From contig CAKVOK010000015.1 of NCBI GenBank assembly GCA_934792465.1, positions 1 to 64,000 on the forward strand: a stretch of DNA of 64,000 nucleotides, read 5' to 3'. A program made the position numbers and the translations under genes. The notes below the pieces were generated by a model. The model was not told where the DNA came from. It ran no database searches and was given only the letters and a program-made list of their open reading frames with translations. How positions within the stretch are numbered: the stretch's first letter is position 1; every line of letters begins with the position of its first letter. Of the stretch, positions 26,896 through 37,600 are shown piece after piece. The DNA is from an uncultured Clostridia bacterium. Its GTDB lineage: Bacteria; Bacillota; Clostridia; RUG12999.

Positions 26896-29627
26896 AAAAA
26901 ATAATCGGTATAATTCTTGTGTTCTGTATGCTGCAAGGTATAAACGGGGTTTTTGCGGCAGAAGAAAAAACGGCGGACTGCCAGGCTGTTATGCTGTTCA
27001 AAACACTCGGAATAACAGACGATGAATTTAAATCCGAAGAGTATATGACCCGTGCGGAATTTACGGCTCTGACCGTGCGTGCAATGGGTAAAGATAATAT
27101 GCCTGCCGGAGAGGTTTCGTATAAAGACGTTTCGCCGGAAGATACATATTATAACGAAATTGCAATTGCCGATACTCTCGGAATAATCAGCAAATCCGAT
27201 ACATTTGAACCCGATAAGCCTATAACATATGAGGAAGCGGCAAAAATCCTTGTATGTATGCTCGGATATGAATATCCGGCAGAGCAGAAAGGCGGATATG
27301 CGCTCGGATATATCAGCATGGCAAACGATAAAAAGCTTTTCGACAATCTTCTGTTCCGCATGGGAGCAAATGTTTCCGGTGCGGAGGGAGCGACCATGAT
27401 ACGAAATGCATGGGAATCCGAATATATGGAATATGATTTTTCGGAGAACGGCTACACGGAAAGCGATGAGCTTTATATGAACAAATATCTCGATATTTAT
27501 AAATCAAAAGGCATATTGACGTCCGATGGCATATTGGATTTCGATAATAGGAAAATTGCGGACGGCAAAGTAAAAATAGACGGTACGCTGTATAAAAACA
27601 GTGCTGCCGGAATATCAGAATATTTCGGTGAAGAAATAGTTTATTACTATAAGCAGACAAAAGACGAGGACGAGGGAACTCTGCTCTATGCCGAACCGAG
27701 CAAGTCAAGCGAAATTCTTACGGTGAATGATGAGGACATCAGCGAAAAGACCACGGCTTCCGAATTTGTGTACACCGTGAGAGAATCGGACAAAAGCAAG
27801 AAGCTTGCGGCAGACGTAAAGGTAATATACAACGGCAAGCAGGAATTTGCATACACAAGAGAAATGCTCATGCCGAAGGTCGGAAAGGTAAAGCTTATAG
27901 ATAATGACGGCGACGACGTAACAGATACGGTTGTCGTGTACGATTACGAAACCGTGGTTGTGAATACTTATAACAGCGGAATCAAGAAAATCGTTTTGAA
28001 ATTTTCGGCAGAACCGATAGATTTGGACGCACACGATTTCAGCTATATTGAGAAGAGCGGCGAAAAAATCGATGCTGACGCTTTGGAAGAATGGGATGTG
28101 CTGAATATCTGCAAATCCGATAAAAAGTTTATAGCGTATGTTTCAAACGAAAGCGTTTCCGGAAAAATCACGGCTGTAAGCAATGACGCTGACGAAACCA
28201 CGCTGACCGTAGATGATGAAAAAGCACCGCTTTCCGAGAAATTCATTGAAAAATCGGGCGAACTCAAGGTCGGCAACAAAGGTATTTTCTATAAGGATAT
28301 AATGGGCAGAATAGTGTGCGTCGATTACAATTCGACAAGCGGAAGAAACTATTCCGTTATATTAAAGGCAAAAATGGAGGAATCCGCAAGCAATGCGGCA
28401 ATTTTCAAGTTCTTTACAAAGAATAATAAAAAGGAAAGCGCAAAGGGCGCGGAAAAAATAAAAATTAACGGCAAGGCTTACAAACCGCAGGCGGCTGTTG
28501 ATGAAGTGAACAGAATGGGACTTTATCGGCTCGTTGTGACAGATTCCAACGAAAAGGGCGAAATTACAAAAATAGATTTTGCGGAGGATAAATCCGAAAC
28601 AGAGGGATATAAAGGATATGACAACGATAATTTCACGTTGGATAAAAACATAGCGGAAGTGCGTTTTTATAACAATACCGGCGCCGGCTGCCACGTGACA
28701 AGCAGTACAATATTTTTCAGTATTCCTCAGGACAAAACAGATGAAGAGCTTTATAAAGCACAGGATTACAAACGTGTCTATGATATGGATACAACAATAA
28801 ATAATGTACAGTTTTATGACCTCGATAGGTTTAACAGACCGGCATGCGTAGTTATTTCGGATTACGACCTTTCAACACCTCCAGGACAGGAAAACGTTGA
28901 TTTGCAGGACGAAATATTTATAGTATCGGATATATATCAGGTTATAGACGGTGATGGCGAAGAACGCACACGCCTCTGCGGATATCACAAGGATTCGTAT
29001 AAAGAATATTATATTGCGGAAGAGGGAGCGCACAACGTATCAAACTTCATGACGCCGAACGGTCCGGAAAGAATGGGAAATCCCGTACCGCAGAACGACC
29101 GCACAATGTGGGGATTTGTAGGTCATGATTATAAGCAGATTAAAAAGGGTGATATTATGCAGCTCGGATATAATACGGACGATGATGTTGCTTTTTACAG
29201 AATGTTGTGGTCGTCGGAGCTTCGAGGCACGAAGATTCATACGGACGCAAGCGGGAAATGGGGCGGAGATGATTTGATTTTCGTTGACCCCGGTGAGCTT
29301 TATGAGATTAACGAAAATCCGGGTTCGGCGCAGAATCCGAACTTCATGTCGATAGGCTATACCGCATACGGCGAAATTACCGATGTTCAGGACGATTGGT
29401 TCAGATACAAAACAACATTTATGGTACTCGATAACAACAGCGTGAAAAAAAGCACGGCAGAACGCTCGATAAGAAACGAAAGCAGCGTATATATCATAAA
29501 ATTGCAGGACAAAGGCGCATCGGTTACAAAAGGCTCTGTAAGCGATATTACGCCGGGCGATAAATGCTTTGTTCATGCAAGGGATAACCATTGCTGGTAT
29601 ATGGCTCTAATCCGCGGTGCGGAATAA
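26892..29627 (+). CDS. Large secreted protein with N-terminal SLH-like region (pair 1)
   Basis: 911 residues with a signal peptide (about 1-22, GINGVFAAEE). Residues about 30-170 contain degenerate SLH-type repeats (EYMTRAEFTALTVRAMGK; DTFEPDKPITYEEAAKILVCM). The other 740 residues are beta-rich with no known domain; they include VGKVKLIDNDGDDVTDTV, which recurs as VGRIVLLDNTGDGDINTI in the protein at 48158-50821. The start codon overlaps the preceding stop (ATGA), so the two SLH genes are translationally coupled, as the second pair nearly is. An S-layer-associated or surface glycan-handling role is inference. No catalytic motif was found. Confidence 0.85.
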   Translation: MKKIIGIILVFCMLQGINGVFAAEEKTADCQAVMLFKTLGITDDEFKSEEYMTRAEFTALTVRAMGKDNMPAGEVSYKDVSPEDTYYNEIAIADTLGIISKSDTFEPDKPITYEEAAKILVCMLGYEYPAEQKGGYALGYISMANDKKLFDNLLFRMGANVSGAEGATMIRNAWESEYMEYDFSENGYTESDELYMNKYLDIYKSKGILTSDGILDFDNRKIADGKVKIDGTLYKNSAAGISEYFGEEIVYYYKQTKDEDEGTLLYAEPSKSSEILTVNDEDISEKTTASEFVYTVRESDKSKKLAADVKVIYNGKQEFAYTREMLMPKVGKVKLIDNDGDDVTDTVVVYDYETVVVNTYNSGIKKIVLKFSAEPIDLDAHDFSYIEKSGEKIDADALEEWDVLNICKSDKKFIAYVSNESVSGKITAVSNDADETTLTVDDEKAPLSEKFIEKSGELKVGNKGIFYKDIMGRIVCVDYNSTSGRNYSVILKAKMEESASNAAIFKFFTKNNKKESAKGAEKIKINGKAYKPQAAVDEVNRMGLYRLVVTDSNEKGEITKIDFAEDKSETEGYKGYDNDNFTLDKNIAEVRFYNNTGAGCHVTSSTIFFSIPQDKTDEELYKAQDYKRVYDMDTTINNVQFYDLDRFNRPACVVISDYDLSTPPGQENVDLQDEIFIVSDIYQVIDGDGEERTRLCGYHKDSYKEYYIAEEGAHNVSNFMTPNGPERMGNPVPQNDRTMWGFVGHDYKQIKKGDIMQLGYNTDDDVAFYRMLWSSELRGTKIHTDASGKWGGDDLIFVDPGELYEINENPGSAQNPNFMSIGYTAYGEITDVQDDWFRYKTTFMVLDNNSVKKSTAERSIRNESSVYIIKLQDKGASVTKGSVSDITPGDKCFVHARDNHCWYMALIRGAE

Positions 29628-29640
29628 ATAATGTAACCAC

Positions 29641-29657
29641 AGGCATTGAAAATGCCT
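29641..29657 (+). other. Small intercistronic hairpin
   Basis: AGGCATT-GAA-AATGCCT, a 7-base stem with a 3-base loop, followed by an A-rich stretch. It lies between the SLH-like gene and the lectin-module gene. There is no T-run, so processing or mRNA protection is as likely as termination. Confidence 0.4.
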
Positions 29658-29683
29658 TAAATTAAAAAAAGGAGATGTTTTAA

Positions 29684-32600
29684 ATGAGAAAACGGTTAGG
29701 TCTTTTTTTGGCAATACTTATGATAACGGGTTGTATGAACGGTGCAGCCTCCGCAGAGAGCAAAGCGGCGGCAAACGACGCAGTATACGGTTATCAGAGT
29801 GTGGATTTTGAAAATTACAAAGTAGGCGATGTAGTAATAACAACACCTAAAACAGGTCCCGGACAATTTTCTGCGGACGGTATGCTTTACGGCTGTGTCG
29901 AAGGAAACACGACAAACGACAGTGCAGAATTTGTTATAGCCGGTGATGGAAATAATAAATACATTAAAATTACGGATAAAGCTTCGGGCGGTGCGGATTA
30001 TCTTAATTTCAGAATGGTAAATAATAATTCGGCGTTAAATGACGATATGGATTATTTCGTTTTGAAAGCAGACGTTAAAAACGGCGATGATGAGGCAAGC
30101 GCACTTTCATACCTTGGTTTGTTCAGAAATATCAGATTTAACAACGGCGGCAAGCTTGCGACCATTGATGGCACAATAAGCTATCAGCTTCCGAAAAGCT
30201 ACGGTTGGGACGAATATATGTTCGTTGCGGACAAAGCAAATCAGAAGATGTATACTGTTGTAAACGGAGTTATAACGGATATTGTATGCACAGACGGTGC
30301 ATATGCTTCGCAGAACAGCTTCTATTACTTACAGTTTTCAACACAGCATTCGGGTGGCGTCGGAACATTCTATATCGATAATATGGAAATGTACGGAGTG
30401 AAGAAAGCTACCAATGAAGTAAGCTGCACACTGACGCCTGATGAGAATAATAAAAACGTTGTATGGGCAGAATTTACACACCCTGTAAAATTCAGCGAAT
30501 CCAACATTACGGCAGACGGTGCAACGGTAGCCTCCGTTACATATGAAAACGGAAAATATAAAATCACATCAACAGGCACGGAAAACGGATACAGTTTAAT
30601 AATTTCCGGAGTAAGCGATGTTTTCGGAACGGTATGCCCGAATAAAGAAGTGTCGGTCGGAGCAGATAATAATAGAAAATTCGGTTATCAGAAAGTGGAT
30701 TTTGAAAATTACAACGTAGGTGATGCAGTAATAACAACGCCTAAGAGCGGTCCGGGACAATTTTCTGCGGACGGTAAGCTTTATGGCTGTGTTGAGGGGA
30801 ATACAACAAACGGCAGTGCCGAATTTGTTATAGCCGGTGATGAAAATAATAAGTATATTAAGATTACGGATAAAGCTCCGAGCGGTGCAGATTACCTTAA
30901 TTTCAGAATGATAAACAATGATTCGTCATTAAACGATGATATGGATTATTTCGTTTTGAAAGCGGATGTAAAAAACGGCGATGAAGAGGCTAATGCACTT
31001 CCGTATCTCGGTATGATGAGAGGAATACGTTTTAACGATGGCGGTAAGCTTGAAGATATTTCGGGTGCAGGTACGGGAACATATCAGCTTCCGAAAAGCT
31101 ACGGCTGGGACGAATATATGTTCGTTGCGGATAAGGCAAATCAGAAGATGTATACTGTTGTAAACGGAGTTATAACGGATATTGTATGCACAGACAATGC
31201 ATATGCTTCGCAGGGCAGTTTCTACTATTTACAGTTCTCAACGATGTATTCCGGTGGTGTCGGAACGTTCTATGTAGATAATATGGAAATGTACGGAATT
31301 AAGGCGGAAGAAAGCAAGAACATATGCACGGTTACACCTCCGGCGCCGGGCAGCAATGCACTTGAGATAAGCTTCAACTATCCTACGAAATTGGAAAAAG
31401 ATAATATTATAATAGCCGGCGGCACTACTGTTGCAAATTTAAGTTTCGAAAACGGAAAATACATTGCAGAGCTTTCGGGTCTTGCGGCAAATAACGAATA
31501 TACAGTTATAATAAACAGTGTCGAAAATATATTCGGTGTAGCAAGCGAAACGTTGGTAACAAGATTTACTACATCGGATTTGGAAATGGAAAAAACATAT
31601 CTCAAAACAGATGACCGCTTCAACGGAAAAGAAGATTTTGAACACTATAACAATGTCGGTATCATAGCATCGGAAACGAACAGCACGGTTGATATTGTAA
31701 GCAATGTATCGGGAAAGAATATCAAGGATATATGGCCCACATCTACCGGAAGCCAAGGCGGAGTTGAATATTCACTTGTTAAAGAAGGTGATAACACCGT
31801 ATTCAAAATCGGCGTTCCCGGTATAGCGAAAAGCGGCGAATACTCAACAATACTTCAGCCGAAGCCGGACGTAAACTGGTCGCAAGAAGCAGCAGGCAAG
31901 GTATACGTATATTCCGCAAAATTCAAGAGCGGCGGAGAAAACGAAAGCCCGTTTTACTTGGCTAATATAGATGGATATTTAAACATATACTGCCAAGACG
32001 GAAGAGTAGGATTTACCGGTAAAAAACTATACAAAGCTTTTGAACCGGGCGAATGGGTTGATTTTAAATATATAGTTGACTGCACGGGCGATATGATGAA
32101 GCATTACGCAATATTCAACGGCAGAGTTATAGATTCTTATGAGAAGAATATCGAAATTAAAAACGGTAATCCGAGATTCGGTGTAAGCTACGCCGTTGGC
32201 GGTGCGGAAAACTGCTCGCTGTATTTTGACGATATAGAAATTTACACAACACTCGGAATAAGCGGAAACCTTAAAGCAGAGCTTGTAAAAGCGGAAGCTA
32301 AACCGGGCGAGGGCGCAGTTGTAAAATTCAACTATCCTGTTTTGGGCTTCACAGCGGCAAGTGTTTCATCTGCCGATGAGATAGACGACGTTAAGCAGCT
32401 GAGCGACGGAAGCTGGCAGATACGCTTCAAAGCTCCTCTTGCAGCAGGAAGCCACAGTGTAGTATTAAGTGGTATATCCGATGTATACGGCAATACACTC
32501 GACAGCGCAGAACTTTCGTTCAATGTAGTATCGGGCGGAAGCTTCGAGGGAATAAGCAAAATGTATGTTACGGCAGACAATGTTGTAATAGAAACAAGCA

Positions 32601-32809
32601 ACACAGGCGCACCGATAGAAAATGCAAGCGTTATTGCGGCAGGATATGACGCAAGCGGCAAGCTGACAGCTATTGAAATTAAAGCTGCACAGACGGTTAA
32701 AATGGGCAATGATACATTTGAATTTAATTCAATAGGTAAAGCCGATAATTATAAGGCATTTATCTGGAACAGCTCATATGCACCGATATGTTCAAGCGAA
32801 GCTAAATAA
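29684..32809 (+). CDS. Large secreted multi-lectin-module protein with internal duplication
   Basis: 1041 residues. The N-terminal signal either ends at a lipobox (ITGC, Cys17) or at SASA; the choice is uncertain. Two nearly identical LamG-like modules (about 36-243 and 334-542), each followed by a short Ig-like domain, come first. A third, more distant lectin-like module (about 640-860, ending SLYFDDIEIY) resembles the main module of the next gene product. Another Ig-like domain follows, then a C-terminal domain (ITAIEIKAAQTVKMGNDTFE, KAFIWNSSYAP) of a type often found at the end of clostridial surface glycan enzymes. No catalytic residues are recognised, so binding or adhesion is likely. 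No SLH or sortase anchor is seen. Confidence 0.85.
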   Translation: MRKRLGLFLAILMITGCMNGAASAESKAAANDAVYGYQSVDFENYKVGDVVITTPKTGPGQFSADGMLYGCVEGNTTNDSAEFVIAGDGNNKYIKITDKASGGADYLNFRMVNNNSALNDDMDYFVLKADVKNGDDEASALSYLGLFRNIRFNNGGKLATIDGTISYQLPKSYGWDEYMFVADKANQKMYTVVNGVITDIVCTDGAYASQNSFYYLQFSTQHSGGVGTFYIDNMEMYGVKKATNEVSCTLTPDENNKNVVWAEFTHPVKFSESNITADGATVASVTYENGKYKITSTGTENGYSLIISGVSDVFGTVCPNKEVSVGADNNRKFGYQKVDFENYNVGDAVITTPKSGPGQFSADGKLYGCVEGNTTNGSAEFVIAGDENNKYIKITDKAPSGADYLNFRMINNDSSLNDDMDYFVLKADVKNGDEEANALPYLGMMRGIRFNDGGKLEDISGAGTGTYQLPKSYGWDEYMFVADKANQKMYTVVNGVITDIVCTDNAYASQGSFYYLQFSTMYSGGVGTFYVDNMEMYGIKAEESKNICTVTPPAPGSNALEISFNYPTKLEKDNIIIAGGTTVANLSFENGKYIAELSGLAANNEYTVIINSVENIFGVASETLVTRFTTSDLEMEKTYLKTDDRFNGKEDFEHYNNVGIIASETNSTVDIVSNVSGKNIKDIWPTSTGSQGGVEYSLVKEGDNTVFKIGVPGIAKSGEYSTILQPKPDVNWSQEAAGKVYVYSAKFKSGGENESPFYLANIDGYLNIYCQDGRVGFTGKKLYKAFEPGEWVDFKYIVDCTGDMMKHYAIFNGRVIDSYEKNIEIKNGNPRFGVSYAVGGAENCSLYFDDIEIYTTLGISGNLKAELVKAEAKPGEGAVVKFNYPVLGFTAASVSSADEIDDVKQLSDGSWQIRFKAPLAAGSHSVVLSGISDVYGNTLDSAELSFNVVSGGSFEGISKMYVTADNVVIETSNTGAPIENASVIAAGYDASGKLTAIEIKAAQTVKMGNDTFEFNSIGKADNYKAFIWNSSYAPICSSEAK
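29789..31303 (+). repeat. Tandem intragenic duplication (about 615 bases, twice)
   Basis: Copy 1 at about 29789-30403 and copy 2 at about 30683-31303, offset 894-900 bases. A shared stretch runs from CAGCTTCCGAAAAGCTACGG (30185 and 31085) onward with few changes for over 110 bases. Differences are mostly silent, which points to a recent in-frame duplication or gene conversion. Confidence 0.9.
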
Positions 32810-32822
32810 TAAAACAGGGAAT

Positions 32823-32848
32823 CCGGCGGTGTATAACCGCACCGCCGG
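32823..32848 (+). other. GC-rich intercistronic hairpin
   Basis: CCGGCGGTG (32823-32831) pairs with CACCGCCGG (32840-32848) around an 8-base loop. There is no T-run after it. It may stabilise the upstream message or act as a weak attenuator between two secreted-protein genes. Confidence 0.5.
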
Positions 32849-32880
32849 AAAATGTGTTATAAAGTGTCAAGGAGAAAAGT

Positions 32881-34674
32881 ATGGCAAAAAATAGATTATA
32901 TAAGCTGATAGTTCCGCTGCTGTGTATTACACTCGGCACGGGAGGAGTTTCGGCAAAGGAACACCTTTCGACAGGCGAAGGTTTCTTCGAAGGATATTCT
33001 GACTTTGAAGACTTTAATATCGGGGTTGCGGCAGATTCAAAAGGTGTATATACCAATATAAGAAATGCTTCGAATGCACTGAAAGATATATGGTCGCTGA
33101 ATAAAACAAACGGCAACTTAAAGGTTGCGATAGACGAAACAGCAGATAAAGACGGAAATGCAACAAAAGCATTGCACTATTATGTTGAGGGTACGTCAAA
33201 AAGCGGAGATTCGGATTTGCTTTTGCAGGCACGCCCCGATATTTCCGATTGGAATGCGAAAACCTTAGGCAAATATTATGTATATAAACTCAAATTCAAA
33301 AGCGGCGGTGACGGTCACGGATATTTTAAAGGCAATTATCCGAACAACTGGGCAGAATGTGCTACGATTGACTGGTCAACCGGCAAAGCAAATTTCGGAA
33401 GCCCTGCGGATAAAGAAGCGTTTGCACTTGACGAATGGGTTGATTTTACATTCATAGTAGACCGCACGGGTGCAAAAGACGTGCAGTATATGCGTTTCAA
33501 CAGTTCGGTCGGTGAAAAAGAATTTAGCCGTGAAGCACCGAAAAGAATGAATATAAAAAATTCCGAACCGAGATGGCTGATGTGGCTTTGCGGAGGCTCT
33601 TCCTCCCCCGAAAATCCGTCGCTCTATATTGACGATATAGAGATATATGTAACAGATTATAAAATAAGCTGCCCCTTGGACGGCAAAACGGGAATTGAAC
33701 CGTCAAAAACAATCACTCTCAATATTGAGGGAGATATTGACGAAGCGACTATTAATACAATAACGGTAACGGCAAACGGAGAAAATGCGGATATTGAGAA
33801 TATAAGCTGCGAAAACGGAATATGCACGGTTACCCTGTCGGAAAAGATGAAAGATTTCAGCGAATATACGGTTGATTTCTCAAATGTATGCGGAGAAACC
33901 GGATTGAAAAAGGCTGTATCTCCGGCGGTATTCAGTACAACCGGCAAGCTGGAATTTACGGCTGCGGTTTCTGCCGAAAAGATGAGTGTAAACGCACTTA
34001 CGGACGTTTCGGCTATCGGGAAAGGCATTATACAAACGACATTTACAGCGGAAAATATAACAAACGTTACGGCAGAAAATGCGGTTTTATGCGCAAGACT
34101 CATGAAAGACGGAGAGATTATGGGCATGAATTATCAGGTGCAGAACATCGCATACGGCGAAAAAGCCGTACTTAAATCCGCATTTCTTGTGCCGGACGAT
34201 ACATATACAATAGAGCTCTGTGCGAAAAACTCATTAAACGGAACGGTTTATTACACCGATATATATTCGGTAACGAAAAGCGGTATTACAACTACGAAAG
34301 CTCCGGAAGAAGAAAACTTCGCAAATATGAGCGAATCCGTTTCGGAAAGCGGCAAGGTTAAGTTTTATAATCTTACATTCGGCGAAAACGGGAAATCCGA
34401 AGAAATTTCTTTACTGAAACCGGGACTGACCGAAGCGGCGGCAAAGGTGGACGCACAGGGAGAAAAAATGCTCATCGGCGTGCTTAAAAAGGACAATGCG
34501 ATAGCTGCCTTGTCGTATCATGTCCGGGATAAGGACGGAGCTTCAATGCACACGGCGATATATGTGCCGAACGATGGCAAATATACGTTTGAAACGTTTG
34601 TATGGAGCGATATACTCGGAACAACGGCATATATGCCGAAAATCGGAATTTCATCTGATTCGGAGGGAAATTGA
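32881..34674 (+). CDS. Secreted lectin-like module protein
   Basis: 597 residues with a signal peptide (about 1-25, GGVSAKE). Residues about 35-255 form a LamG-like module (YSDFEDFNIGVAAD to SLYIDDIEIYV) homologous to the third module of the preceding protein. Two beta domains follow (about 260-355 SbsA/Ig-like; 360-465), and a C-terminal domain of the KAFLWDS-like type (TFETFVWSDILGTTAYMPKI). No catalytic motif. It lies between the multi-lectin protein and the second BNR_4 protein, 4 bases from the latter, so the three are probably expressed together and bind the same glycan. Confidence 0.85.
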   Translation: MAKNRLYKLIVPLLCITLGTGGVSAKEHLSTGEGFFEGYSDFEDFNIGVAADSKGVYTNIRNASNALKDIWSLNKTNGNLKVAIDETADKDGNATKALHYYVEGTSKSGDSDLLLQARPDISDWNAKTLGKYYVYKLKFKSGGDGHGYFKGNYPNNWAECATIDWSTGKANFGSPADKEAFALDEWVDFTFIVDRTGAKDVQYMRFNSSVGEKEFSREAPKRMNIKNSEPRWLMWLCGGSSSPENPSLYIDDIEIYVTDYKISCPLDGKTGIEPSKTITLNIEGDIDEATINTITVTANGENADIENISCENGICTVTLSEKMKDFSEYTVDFSNVCGETGLKKAVSPAVFSTTGKLEFTAAVSAEKMSVNALTDVSAIGKGIIQTTFTAENITNVTAENAVLCARLMKDGEIMGMNYQVQNIAYGEKAVLKSAFLVPDDTYTIELCAKNSLNGTVYYTDIYSVTKSGITTTKAPEEENFANMSESVSESGKVKFYNLTFGENGKSEEISLLKPGLTEAAAKVDAQGEKMLIGVLKKDNAIAALSYHVRDKDGASMHTAIYVPNDGKYTFETFVWSDILGTTAYMPKIGISSDSEGN

Positions 34675-34678
34675 CGTT

Positions 34679-37600
34679 ATGGCAAAACGATTACTGGCTA
34701 TATTATTGCTTGCGGTAATTGCCGCAAGCGGCGGCATTGTTTGTGCCGAAGAAAATGCAGAAAATCTTACTGTTTTTCGCTGTGATGACTTTGAAGATTA
34801 TGAAACCGGTACGCTTTGCGAGGGCTCAAAGGTATATCCGCTTGAAGGCGAAAACGCAGGAACGGGCGTAAAAAGAAGCGACGGCGGAAACTTTAAAAAT
34901 GTTAATGCAGAGGGCAAAGGTGGTTTTGCGCTTTCTTTGAACAGCGGCATAAACGGCAGCATGGTAAAAACCAAGGGCACTGACGGAAGAGATACAAATG
35001 CCGTTCAGATTATGCGTACAAAAGGAGCTTCCGTAAGCTCGGCGAAGCTTTCACTGAATCCTTTTTCAGATATATCTACAGCGCATCTTAAATATTCTAT
35101 AGATATACGAAACGGCGGAAAATGCGGAAATCCGGGAGAACCGGGATATACAAAAGCCGTAAACAATTATTTCGGCAGCCTGACGCTGCTCGGAATTACG
35201 CTTAATTTCAGCGATAAAAGCATAAAATTCGGCGGCAGCATGACGTCAAATCCGCCGGTGTCGGACAAATTGATTGAACGTGTTTTGCCGGACAACGGCG
35301 AATGGTTTACGCTTATTGTGGACATTGACGCATTAAGCGGCAAAGCAGCTGTGTATATAAACGACAGAAAAGCCGGCGAACAGACATACGGCGGCAGATA
35401 CAAGAAAATAAGCGGTGCAGAGCTTTCTGTCAGCATGGGAGAATCCAAAACGGATGAAAATGCCGTGTATCTTGATAATATCAAAATAGAAAAAAGCAGC
35501 ATGACGGCTGACGAACTGGAAAGATATTATGCGGATGGGCTTTTTAAACCGTTGGGCGAAAATGCATTCGTTATGTATCCCGGAAGCCCGAAGGTATATT
35601 TCGGCGACAGCGTGGGATATTTCAGCGAGGACGGCAGCCTTGCGCCTCTGATGTCGGACGGCAAAATCTATGCTCCGATAAGATATGTTGCGGAAAAATA
35701 CGGATATACCGTTTCATGGGAAAATGAATCGGCTGTCTTAAAAGGCGAGAAGAATATTGAAATTCATATCGGGTCGCTTGCATATACCGTGAACGGCGAA
35801 AATACTTTGGGAAGTGCCGCTCCGATAATAGAAAACAATGCGACATATGTGGAGATAAACGATATTGCGATGCTGTTTGACAAAACGGCAAAAACAGATG
35901 AATCCGGACTTTCGGTTATCGTAAAAGGTCCGGAGAACGTAAAAGGACTTGACAAGCTTGTGGAACTTTATCCGGAAGCAAGCCTCGGATTTGAGGTTGA
36001 GGGCGGCTGGTATACGCAGGCGGACCTCACAAAGGCAGCAAACTGCTCCGTTGAGGATTTGGCAGTGACATGGGGTGTCGGCGGCAGAGTAAATCAGGGC
36101 ACAAGCTATGAAATGCAGCGATACGGCGGAATAGAGCGTTCGACGGAGCACGTAAAGAGCGGAAAATATTCCGGCAAATGGGCAAATCATCATTATTACC
36201 CTACGCTTATGTCGAACGGCGTTCCGACGGACTGGACGCAGTACAACACTCTTTCGTTCTGGGTTTGGTCTGACGTGGCGACAGGCGAGAGAATAACGGT
36301 AGGTGCGGTTTCAAATCCGCATGAAAACTACAGCGACTACTCAATGGGCGAATCCACAGTGAATTTCTTATATACACAGTTCTTAGTGGATTTCACAGGT
36401 TGGAAACATATCGAAATGCCGCTTGCGGATTTCAAAAAAAGCACCGAACAGACGATAGGCTTCGGCAAGGTTGACGGCTTGTATTTTTATACGAGAGCGT
36501 TCGACTACGAACCGTATCCGCAGACAGTGTTATATCTTGACGATATACGCCTTGAAGTTTTAAGCGCGGAACAGCAGAAAGAAGCTACGGTAAATTATCG
36601 TGCATCGCTGGACGAAAAAGACGAAAAGCTTGCGGAACCGAAAGACTACGTACTTGACGTACCGGACTTGTTCCGTGATGTGAGTCTTGTTGATTACGGA
36701 TATATTCTGGAATATAAAAAGGCTATCCAAAACGGAGATACAAGCGTTCAGCCGAAGCTGGACGTAATATACAAGCAGTACGGCATTAAAAACGATACGT
36801 ACAAATATTCCGATTTAGTGGTAACGGATAAGATTGATATTGGCAAAGAAGAACTCAGCATGGATAAGGTAAACTGGAACCATAAGTTCCCGGAGGTGCT
36901 GAATCAGCCTAAAAACGGCAGAATCGAAATGCAGGCATATTTCAAGGAAGCACGTGCCATGTACGGCTACAATCCGAAATTTTTGCCGGCGGTTACCACA
37001 AGCCACAACGGCTTCAGATTCATGTTTTACGGGAACCGTGCAATTGAATATGCCGATTATGAGGGTAATTGGCATTTCTACGACCTTTCGGCGCAGATAG
37101 ACCGTTTCTGCCGCGAAACGCTGAAGCTTGATAAATATACGGTTCGTGACGGCGGATTTTATGATGAAACCAAAATGCGGTTTGATAAAGACGGCGACGC
37201 ATATGCCGTGATTATGGTTCAGGGAACGACAACAGAGGGCGGTTCGATGGTTACAAGTATTCTGGCGCATTCGAGAGATAATCTGAAAAGCTGGAAATTT
37301 TACCGTCTGCCCCGACCGTTTGCAAAAATGGAGATTCTCGATACGCATAACAAGGATTGTCTGAATGACCCTCCGGTTATAATGTTCCACAATTACTGGA
37401 GCAACAATGATGACCAGACAGGCTCGTTCGTGATTCCGGAAAAACAGTCGGACGGTATGCTTGTAATTCCGGAGGAAACGCTGTATTGCGACAAGCCGGT
37501 AATCTGTACGTCGCAACATTCCGGCAAGGCGAATTTCTGTGTTACCATAGGAAACAAAGTATTCTTTGTATACGGTGTATGCTGGAGTGAGGACAGAAGC

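Noticed and set aside
34520..34678. Upstream extension of the second BNR_4 gene
   Set aside because: The extension overlaps the preceding gene in another frame. ATG 34679 opens a clear signal peptide 4 bases after the preceding stop.
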